DNA from: Chromera velia
Taxonomy: Eukaryota > Sar > Chromeraceae
Direction of reading: 5' to 3'
Length of the DNA stretch: 15,237 nucleotides
Assembly: GCA_018398765.1 (NCBI GenBank)
Contig: JAHBMJ010002576.1
Location: 1 to 15,237, forward strand
Under the pieces are notes generated by a model. It searched no databases, had not been told where the DNA came from, and saw only the letters and a list, made by a program, of their open reading frames with translations. A program made the position numbers and the translations under genes. Below are positions 7,167 through 15,237 of this stretch, in pieces (position 1 is the stretch's first letter; every line of letters starts with the position of its first letter).

Positions 7167-10100
7167 ATGCCGCCCAGAGCGCTGCTTCTTCCCAGTCATA
7201 CACCTGAATGGTGTAGACTTCGCAAGCTTCTGGAAGACAAGCTTGGCGCGGTAACGAATCCCGAGCATCTCCGATCCTTCCTTATGGACCTTCAGAGAGA
7301 GACTGGAGACCGGACTCTGGGGGCCTTCCAGCTCCTCCCTGACTTCTTTGAAGACCTTCCTGACCAACTCAGTGTTCCATTCTTTTCAAGAACTTTGAGG
7401 ACGATGATGCACTGTGCTCTGAATACAGAGGAACATTTCAAAAGCATGCGGCCAATTTTCCTTCTCGGGAAAGATCGTCGAGGGGAGGTGCACCTCTCTG
7501 CTCTTCAGTGTTTCGTCCTTTTGTCCTTGGGATTCCTCTGCATCGTACCCTTTCAGCCCCTACCGAACATGCCAGGGATAAATTTCTTCAGACTGTACAA
7601 TGCGAAGCCGAGCAGTAGGGGCAAATTCGCGTGTCTAGTCCACTACTTCAACTGCATGGCGGCGTCAGTCGATCGGCAGGAGACGAAAGAACTAAACCGA
7701 GTGGTGACATTTGAACGGACACACCGAGATGAGGCGAGAGGGTGGGACTCGGTCGAGGTCGTGATGTCCCGTCTTTACGATATGCCTCTGACGGATGTAG
7801 TGGTCAAGACCGAGAACGACTTGATAGAAGACCGTCCGGAAGCACTCCAAGCGGACTTTGCGGCCTCGATGCTTGGGGGTGGAATCCTTGGGCATGGTGG
7901 GTCGGTGGGCGGGTTTCTCTATTTCAGCAGTTTTATGGCTGGATCAGAGGGATTTTCCGCATGCGCTGTGCGACAAGGTGATCACGCACAAACGGAATCA
8001 TAAAAAACTGCCACAGTACGAGCAAGCAGAGACGTCAAAAAATAATTCTTTTTCGTCTGTGATGCGAAAGTTTGAGTGCGGGTGTGAGTATTGTGAATAG
8101 TCTCGCTTTCGCTCGCATTGAGTTGCAGAGAAGAAAATAGAAGAGCTACCGAGACCTTTGATTACGTAGCGCTGTGACGCTCTCTCCACATCCATTGTTT
8201 GTGGCTTCTTTTTCGTTTTTTTTTTTCTTTTATTTTTCGAAAGTCCCCTCCCTCCTGCCTGCACCCTCCCTGGCTGCCTTCAGGGTGCGTCCAGGAAGAG
8301 ATTCGATTCGCCATTGCGCCTGAATTGATTTGCTCCCGTATTCTCGTGACGGGACTCGGAGAGAATGAGGCGGCCTTGTTCACTGGTGCGCGCACTTTCA
8401 GCAAATACACCGGGTGAGTGGGTCACGTGAGGTGGCTTCTAGGCTGTTTGCAGTGAATGGGCAGATGGGACTGTTTGCCTGCGGGAGACCGGAAAGCGGC
8501 AGAAGGGGGTGGAGAACAGAACCAAAACTCTGTTTGTTTCCGTCGTTGGGGCTCGCTCTTCGTCCCCACACGACGTTTTTCTGGAGTTTGGGTGTTCTGT
8601 TTTTCTTCTTTTTGACTGTCTCTCGGTCTCTCTTGCTCCCTTTTCTCTTTGGCCCTTTCGCTGTACAGGTACGCCGACTCGTTTGCCTTTGACGGAGATG
8701 GAAGAGACGGAGAGGGTGGGAGAGCTGTGGTTGGAGAGGACACCATCAGGTTGCCTCCATCGGGAAGGGACAGGGACAAGGAGAGGGAAGTCTTTCAGAG
8801 AAAAGTCGTGACTGTGGTTGCCATCGACGCAATCAGTTACGGCAAGTCTGAACAGAACAGACTCAGGCAGTTTCAGCCAAAACACGTGTTGCGTGATTTG
8901 AACAAGGTCTCTGCGGGGCTTTTCGGGAGGGGGAGGGACGGGAAGGAGTCCATAGGAAGGGACAAACTCCAAGCAGGAGTTCCAGGAACAAATCCAGATG
9001 AAAGGGTGCCATTTGCAACAGGTCTGTCTGTCTGTCTGATGAAGAAAAGGGGGGAGAAGAAGAAGAAACATCTGTTTGTTTCTGTTTCTGTTTTGGAAAG
9101 AAACCATACAGTCTGTCTTCTTTCTTTTTTTCTCTTCCTTTTGTCTTGAGTGGAAGCAGCAGAGGATTAACGTGTGAACGCAGTGATCACGTGAAAGTCT
9201 GTCGGGAGGTGGAGAGGCAAGGGGCGCTTAACTCTCACCTTTCGGCCCCCCTGCCCACTTTTTTTGATTGTTTGTCCTGTTCTTTTGTCTTTGTTCTTTC
9301 CTTCCTTCTTTTTGTCTATTGTGTACATGAAGAAAAGAAGGGAGAAGAAGAAACATACAGTCTGTCTGTCTGGTCTGGTCTGGTCTGGTCTGTGTGTCTG
9401 TCTGTCTGTTGTGTTCATGAAGAAAAGGAGGGAGAAGAAGTAGAAACATATAGTCTGTCTGTCTGCCTGTCTTTCTGTTTGTCTGTTGTGTTCATGAAGA
9501 AAAGGAGGGAGAAGAAGAAGAAACATATAGTCTGTCTGCCTGTCTGTCTGTTTGTCTGTTGTGTTCATGAAGAAAAGGAGGGAGAAGAAGAAGAAACATA
9601 TAGTCTGTCTGCCTGTCTGTTTGTCTGTTGTGTTCATGAAGAAAAGGAGGGAGAAGAAGAAGAAACATATAGTCTGTCTGCTGTCTGTCTGTTTGTCTGT
9701 TGTGTTCATGAAGAAAAGGAGGGAGAAGAAGAAGAAACATATAGTCTGTCTGCCTGTCTTTCTGTTTGTCTGTTGTGTTCTGAAGAAAAGGAGGGAGAAG
9801 AAGAAGAAACATATAGTCTGTCTGCTGTCTGTCTGTTTGTCTGTTGTGTTCATGAAGAAAAGGAGGGAGAAGAAGAAGAAACATATAGTCTGTCTGCCTG
9901 TCTTTCTGTTTGTCTGTTGTGTTCATGAAGAAAAGGAGGGAGAAGAAGAAGAAACATATAGTCTGTCTGCCTGTCTGTCTGTTTGTCTGTTGTGTTCATG
10001 AAGAAAAGGAGGGAAACAAACCAGATAGTCTGTGTGGGAGAATGAAGAGGAAAGGAAAAGACGATATAGTCTGTCTAGGAAAGAAACCATATGGTATGTC

Positions 10101-11442
10101 TGTCTGTTTGTGGGGGGAAAGGGGATTTATCGGAGGGGCAGGTAAAAAGAGGTGGTGTTTGTCTGTGGGTTTTTCTTTGCTTTTCTCGTCAGGGTGAAGC
10201 AGTCATTTTCTTTCCTCTCTCTGGCAGACGCAGCTTCCAGACGGATGTCAGGTCACTCCCCTGCCCCTTCTGCCCTCTCATCCATCCACACACACTCCGT
10301 TTGCAGGGAATTGGGGTTGTGGCGCTTTCGGTGGAGACCCCCAGTTGAAGTCGATGATTCAGTGGGTGGCCTGCTCAGAGGCTGGGCGTCATATGCTGTA
10401 CTTTCCCTTCACAGACACGAGGGTGGATGGTCTGGGGGCTCTGGTTGATGCGGTGAAGAAGGCAGAGCCTCCTGTGACGGCAGAAGAGCTCCTGTTTATG
10501 ACGCTCAGGAGAGCAGACGACATCTTTCGTGGAAACGACTCTTATGAAAGCATGTACATTGACACAGAGCTTGACGAGGCTGGAGTGAAGGCCTGCAGTT
10601 CGTCTTTGTTCGACCGTCTCCATGCCTGGTTGGCGGTTCGGGCACTGGAAGCCAAAGAATCGCCTGAGAAATTTGACTACCCCGCCCCCCCACTAGTGCC
10701 TGCCTTTGCTCCCCCTTTCGATGTGTCCAATCCCTTCGCAGCTTCGAATGGAGGGGGGGGGGCGTCCTCTTCCTCTGCCGCTGCTGCAGCTGCAGCAGGA
10801 GGAGGAGATGGCAGAGGTTTCGTGAGAGGGAAGGATGACGGAATGGAATTGGGGGACTCCGATGACGGGGAGTGGGAGGAGGTGCCTGCCTGGTTGTATG
10901 AACAGGCAGCTCGAGAGTCCCCTAGTGAAACGGTAGAGCATTCGGCACCAGAAGGGGGTGGGGGTGCGTCTCCTCGAACGCCCATGTTTGGGAATCCGAG
11001 TCCTTTCCCCTCCGAGGGGGAAGAAGAAGAAGACGGAGGGCCAAGGGGATCAGGCACGCGGCAGGGGGAGCAGGAGGATGTAGAGATGGGCAGAGAGTCG
11101 GGGGAGGATGATGTGGATGTAGAGGGGGCGGGTGGAGTCTCGGGGAGTCTGTGGGGAGGTGCGGCAGGTGGAGTCGCTGACTCAAATGGAGAGGGGGAGA
11201 CGGTGTCCTACTCCGCTTCTGCTGCGGCGGCAGCAGCAAGTGGGGGAGGGTTTCTGAGAAGCGAGGATGACGGAATGGGGGATTCTGATGTCATGGAGGA
11301 GCGGTTGCGGGATACAGCCGAAGTCTCTGACGACTCCCCTTCAGCCCCGCGTGAGGAAGAACAACCTCCACAGCCCGCAGCCACAACAGTGGTAGACATA
11401 GAGTCATCCCCCGAACCTTCTCAAACCCTCCCATTGGAATAG
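7167..11442 (+). CDS. PARG: Poly(ADP-ribose) glycohydrolase (PARG), 4 exons
   Basis: Exons 7167-7896, 8284-8413, 8669-9021 and 10307-11442 join at GT-AG sites in phase to give 782 residues. PARG cleaves ribose-ribose bonds of poly(ADP-ribose), reversing PARP signalling. The helical accessory region covers about residues 1-190. The catalytic macrodomain-like core has GGG (237-239), seven residues, then QEE (247-249), split by intron 1; this is the family signature carrying the catalytic glutamates. KYTGYADSF follows (spanning intron 2), then VVAIDA and GNWGCGAFGGD (405-415), created exactly at the intron 3 junction. The fold ends near 525. Residues about 526-782 are an acidic Gly/Ala/Ser-rich, probably disordered tail absent from plant-type PARGs as I know them. 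The start is the first in-frame ATG; an open frame reaches back to 7020 without one. All core residues are present, so it is probably active; location (nucleus or cytosol) is not evident. Confidence 0.95.
9022..10035 (+). repeat. Minisatellite (~70-75 base unit, about 11 copies) in PARG intron 3
   Basis: Each unit pairs a GTCT/TGTC-rich half with a purine half (GAAGAAAAGGAGGGAGAAGAAG, then AAACATATA). The dense array runs about 9353-10020. An outlying copy begins at the donor (9022, GTCTGTCTGTCTGTCTG then GAAGAAAAGG), another lies near 9316-9360, and decayed traces reach about 10080. Two variants (CTGCTGTC and CTGCCTGTCTTTC) alternate at about 9669-9957, indicating a duplicated dimer. The strands differ sharply in purine content. 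Long open frames here on both strands come from the repeat lacking stop codons and are not genes. Confidence 0.95.
10762..11292 (+). repeat. Internal duplicated module in the PARG tail
   Basis: Residues 557-590 (Ser/Ala run, GGG, RGFVRGKDDGM, GDSD) and 706-733 (SASA run, GGG, FLRSEDDGM, GDSD) share order and composition. At DNA level they share a 15-base identity around GGATGACGGAATGG. The copies are about 447 bases apart (10762-10863 and 11209-11292). It looks like an old in-frame duplication within the disordered tail. Confidence 0.7.
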
Positions 11443-13028
11443 CCCTCAGCGTGACCTAGAGCGTGACGCAAGTCAGCGCCGTGGAATAGTGCCAATTATA
11501 GTGGGGGAGGGGGTTCGTTCGAGCTCTAAGAGGTCTAGATCCGTCGGCGGTGGGGGCGTTCAAGATTTTATGCATTTTCAGTCATCCTAGCAGTCATCTG
11601 AACGGGGACCCCCCCTTCAGAAAGCTCTTGGGGTCACAAACAGACAACGCATCATTAACGTTAAATTTATACGTCACTTTCATACATCATCTTTAATAGA
11701 CATCAATGTCACATCATCATCATCATCATTATTATTGATCGGAATACGCCATCGCCATCGGCCTATAAATAGCTAGGTGTCTAGCGTAACATAGTAGTGT
11801 TCGGCGGTAACGCACAAGTTTATCAGACTTGTTATCTATAGCTAAGACTAGCTTAGCACAGCATAGGATTGTTGTTCTAGGTTTTGCCCGTGGCGCCCCC
11901 ACGGTCCACTGGCACTACCGGATTTCCGACACTTCTTAGGGCTGTGAATTTATATGTATGACGTATCAGAGCTGCCCTCCAAGGACACATATAAACTTCA
12001 CTTTTGCACTTACCATCGCGCCTTCAACTTCGCCGCCTTGCATCGCATACAAACAAACTTGTTGATCAATTCTAGGATCGATTAAATTTAATTAAAGGAT
12101 TGGGAATCTGGGATTAAGTCTCAGACTATTAAATCATTAAGAACTTAAGATTTATGTCTAGCTAGATTTTAAGTCATATCTAGAGTCATGTTCGGACTCC
12201 GGAGGATTGGTCTCCCACCCCAATGCGGCAATGCCAAATTTGAACTTGAAGTAAATAAAAACGAAGTCTAGACCAAAGTAGTCCACTTAGACATTTAAAA
12301 AATATTATGGATTTCAGATTCAAGTCAATCGATTTAACTTTATATCGTCATGATTATCACACATGAATTGCTTAGTTTCGACCACGCATTATTGTTTACA
12401 ACTTGTCCTCCTGTTATCCTTAGTGTAATCTACAAGTCTTTTGGTTCATTTCTCTTGCCTCAAGGGGGAAAAAACACTCCTTGAAGCTGGAAAATAGCCT
12501 GCAGTATGGCAATCATCTCACAACTTGCCCCCTCATCACGATGCGTGCAAATCGAATTTGCGAACCCCCCAATGGGTACACCTTAAGTTTCTCTACTGCC
12601 CACCCTCGTACACACGGAAGTCGCATGCAGTCAACTACCAGCACCCCAACGAATCGGCATGGAAACTCACTCACATTCACGCACAGCACTTTTGCAGGCA
12701 TAAACTTTTTGGCCCCACCCAACACAAGTCAAATACGCACACGCATTGAGGCATGGATCACTCACAAATTTCACCGATAAGTGCACGAACCAAGAAGTTC
12801 TTTCCTCGGAATCTGATCGCTTTTTCAGCATGTCAAATGTTTCCATTCATGTGCCCGGCTACACTTCATCAAGGTCACTCACTCCTTCACGCCCCACCTC
12901 TGTTCTTACACAGACAAGCTTGCCCTCTCTTCCACTTCCCCCCCTGTTGTCACACACCCGCACCCCAACTTCCCCTTGGTCTACGCCCCCGTAGGCTACT
13001 GCCTCCGTCTGCCCTCACTTCAGTCCAG
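11443..13028. other. Intergenic region between convergent PARG and PI31-like genes
   Basis: No credible exon on either strand. The left part (11443-12480) is AT-rich, with an ATC/ATT microsatellite at 11712-11736, small palindromes (for example GCTAAG-ACTAG-CTTAGC near 11841-11857) and faint similarity to the 1670-1852 element at 11870-11925. The right part (12480-13028) is C/A-rich with CA- and CACT-type low complexity. Both genes' 3' ends must fall here, but no polyadenylation signal can be assigned securely. Confidence 0.6.
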
Positions 13029-14274
13029 TCAGCCAAACATTCCGTCGGGGGGTCCATCTCTGAAAGTTCCCGGAGGCCTCATGTGGTCGTTGTCGGGCTC
13101 CAAGCTGCATGCGTTCGTTCATTCACACAACAGAAAGAAGCTGTCCATCCCTTCACGCTACGAGGAGATTTGATCGTACACACACGTGAAGACACACACC
13201 GAAATGCACACGCACACAGAAGCACGCAAAGACGAGCACACATACTCATACTCTCGCAGCTGCTTTCCAAAGAACTACGAGACAGAGAAGCGCGACATTG
13301 AATCGATCCCGCTGAGCGCGTCCCCACTCACCCAGTATCACTTCCCCTTGACTAACACCACGCACCCACCCACCTGCCAGGGACGGGCCCAAAGGGATCA
13401 AACCGGGGTCCCATGCCGGGAGGCCCTCCCCTGCACTCACGCATATGCTCCTCCACTGTGTCATTCATTTAGTCAATCAATCATTCAACAGTTGACGCGC
13501 AGGTGTCATAAAGGAACGGTCGGCTCACGAAGCGCGCGCTCTCTGACTATTTGGGGGGGTAGAGCACATCACATACACGCACTCCCTGTCTCCCAGAGCC
13601 ACGCCAACAGAAGAAGATAATAACAAGAAGAAGCCCGGGAGGGACAGTGTGCATCAAGGGTATGCAAGTGCAAAGCAGATACAGACCAACCATCTGAAGA
13701 AAACAGAAAGCACGAAGGAAGGAGGAGGCCGATGAAAGAAAAAGGAGAGAAGGAATCGTCAGATCGGACGCGGAAGCCGAACAATTAAGGAAAGACGTTG
13801 ACCGAGCTAGAAAGAAGACAATCAATATGACGTTGACCAAACAGACAGACAGACCTTCCTCCAGGAGGGAAACGGATCCCGAACCCCGGATGATTGGGGC
13901 CGATCAGGTTGCCGTCAGGTCCGAAGAAACTGCATGCAGTGGGGATATTATCCGAACAACACATGCAGGGGCGAATGAAAATATTATGAGAGAATTCCTC
14001 TGCGAAAGCGAAGTGAAACTCCGAGTGTGAACCCCACTCAGCGTGAGAACAAAGAGACACATCACATGAATGCTTCTGTGTCTCACAAGAAAATGCGGCC
14101 GCCTGACAGTTTTCCCCACCAATCCACCATACGTTTCTCTCTACCCCACCCTCTCCCCAAATCTGCAAAGAAATTCATTTCCTTCCAACTGACCCAGGGG
14201 AAGGTCTGTCGAGGTCCGGGAAGGGCCCTCTTCCCGGAAAGGGGCCCAGAGGCCCGGGCCCGGGTTGCCGGGGT
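13029..14274 (-). CDS. PSMF1: PI31-type proteasome regulator, C-terminal exons (gene continues upstream)
   Basis: Four small exons (minus): 14274-14194, 13929-13855, 13430-13374, 13104-13029. Each junction is GT-AG and all share the same phase (two bases plus one). The joined reading gives a Pro/Gly-rich segment ending PFPDLDRPSPG, then FFGPDGNLIGPNHPGFG, RFPPGGR, GMGPRFDPFGPVPG, and EPDNDHMRPPG with a TGA stop after DGMFG. The order GPxxP, PRFDPFGP, then PDxxHxxPPG is the hallmark of the PI31 C-terminal region. PI31 binds the 20S proteasome core through this disordered tail and acts as an inhibitor, adaptor or assembly regulator depending on the organism. The N-terminal FP domain is not recognised here and probably lies upstream, partly beyond the window. 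Introns are 264-424 bases. Confidence 0.88.
13155..13260. repeat. CA-rich low-complexity tract in a PI31-like intron
   Basis: Degenerate ACAC/GCACAC sequence inside the intron 13373-13105 of the PI31-like gene. Confidence 0.7.
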
Positions 14275-14372
14275 CTGCAGAGAGAGGGGGAGAGACAGAG
14301 AAGAGAAACAAACCGTTCATCATCGTGCGGCATCTGTCTTGCGAAAACGAAACAAAAGCAGACTGATTGGAC

Positions 14373-14998
14373 CTTGCCGGCGTGATCGTCGTCTGATTTC
14401 GCACATGTTTTCAATTCGTATTCACACGGGGAAAGGCAAGAGAAAAGACAAGAAAGGAAAAGAAAAAAAGGAAAAGAAAAGAAGAGGGAGACTACTGACT
14501 GACCCAAGGAGCCCTCCCATGTCATCGTCGTCATCGTCCCTCCTCCTCCTCTCCATCTCTGCTTCCCTCCGCTCCCTCTCCTCCTTTTGACTCTTCCCCC
14601 CTTCCCTCTCGGGCTTCGAAGAAGACGAAGGGGCAGCTTGAGGAGGAGCAAGCGCAGGAAGCAGTCGCACCTGGATGGCAGATTCGACGCGGAGAGCCTG
14701 CGAAGGGAAGAAGAGGGAAGGGGAGGAAAGGGAGACGTGGTAGGAAGAGGGTACGTGAAGAGAAAGAAGGCGCACGGAAGAAAAGCAGGGGAATGTCAAC
14801 GGAAGGCTCGACCGTTCCGCTCACTCCTAACAGAGAGAAAGAAACAGATACTTGCAAGATCTATCGGAATGCAGACATGTACGTACATACATACATACGT
14901 GCGACCGAATCTTTCTGACAGGCGAACCGACCAGGAATGGAAAGTCCTTGAGGAGTTTCTCGTCTTCTCCTGCACCTGTTTGGACTTCCTTGACCACG
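14373..14998 (-). CDS. Candidate further upstream exons of the PI31-like gene (100, 27 and 20 nt)
   Basis: Three phase-consistent exons lead into the confident ones: 14998-14899 (VVKEVQTGAGEDEKLL, FPFLVG, PVRKIRSH), 14697-14671 (ALRVESAIQ) and the microexon 14392-14373 (TTITPA). The microexon's last two bases complete an Arg codon with the first base of exon 14274-14194. Each has an AG acceptor after a pyrimidine tract and a GT donor; the microexon acceptor is the first AG after a long tract. The 100-base exon has coding-like composition and might be the end of the FP domain, but no diagnostic motif is visible. Its frame also stays open upstream through its own acceptor to about 15174, so its true start is uncertain. 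Confidence 0.45.
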
Positions 14999-15212
14999 CT
15001 GCGAGGAAGTGAGAGGAAGGGAGGGGCATCGGGAAGGATCATTGTGGACATGGGAGCAAAGTGCAAACATTTCGACATAAGGTCAAGAAAGGAAGAAGCA
15101 GGGGGGGGATGAAGCTGTGGATCAGGGGGGCAGTTGAAGGGAAGAAGACAAATGAAAAGTGTTGGGATGGTCAAGTTTGTTTTGGAGTGCAGTATAGTGT
15201 GTCCCTTTGTGT

Positions 15213-15237
15213 GTGTGGGGGGGGGGGGGGGGGGGGG
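15213..15237. repeat. TG then poly-G run at the window end
   Basis: GTGTGTG passes into an uninterrupted run of about 20 G at the last base of the window. Such runs often stop sequencing or assembly, so this may be a contig edge. Confidence 0.95.

Noticed and set aside
9146-10001. Long open frames on both strands through the minisatellite (up to about 260 codons)
   Set aside because: They translate a tandem repeat that lacks stop codons in several frames. The region is an intron, since joining 9021 to 10307 restores the PARG GNWGCG motif exactly.
10677-11239. Antisense open frames opposite the PARG tail
   Set aside because: GC-rich Gly/Ala/Ser codons give stop-poor complements. No protein family or independent signals were seen.
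13547-13840. Minus-strand frame with hydrophobic runs as a membrane protein
   Set aside because: It lies inside an intron (13854-13431) of the PI31-like gene, whose flanking exons join in phase. Its hydrophobicity comes from a pyrimidine-rich strand.

Overview
This is nuclear DNA from a eukaryote, most likely an alga with a secondary (red-lineage) plastid. Genes are split by GT-AG introns, intergenic stretches are long and repeat-rich, and one protein begins with a signal-peptide-like leader followed by a transit-like segment and a thylakoid-lumen signal. A chromerid or stramenopile alga would fit; the exact organism cannot be fixed from the sequence. Three genes were rebuilt by joining exons at phase-compatible splice sites, and all three read through family-specific motifs across the junctions.

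Layout. Bases 1-181 (minus) look like one exon of an unrecognised gene leaving the window. Bases 182-2157 have no convincing gene but hold a hairpin-forming minisatellite, a GAAT microsatellite, a diverged direct repeat and a possible short retroposon. A four-exon gene on the minus strand (2158-4380) encodes a 352-residue SAM-dependent methyltransferase-like protein with a three-part presequence. Bases 4381-7166 lie between two divergent genes and are filled with two kinds of repeat: a dispersed GC-rich family (about 4730-5155 and 6261-6940) that forms a large foldback, and a cluster of perfect short hairpins (about 5165-6190). A four-exon gene on the plus strand (7167-11442) encodes poly(ADP-ribose) glycohydrolase (PARG), 782 residues, with all core catalytic motifs and a long acidic low-complexity tail; its third intron carries a roughly 70-base minisatellite. 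Bases 11443-13028 are non-coding. A gene on the minus strand (13029 to at least 14274, probably to 14998 or beyond) is split into very small exons and encodes the C-terminal part of a PI31-type proteasome regulator. The window ends in a poly-G run.

How the genes relate. PARG and the PI31-like gene are convergent neighbours. In animals PI31 is reported to be a tankyrase target whose ADP-ribosylation promotes 26S proteasome assembly, so enzyme and target lying together is suggestive but unproven. The most unusual pattern is at the 5' splice sites: seven of twelve proposed introns begin directly with a simple repeat whose first unit contains the donor GT.
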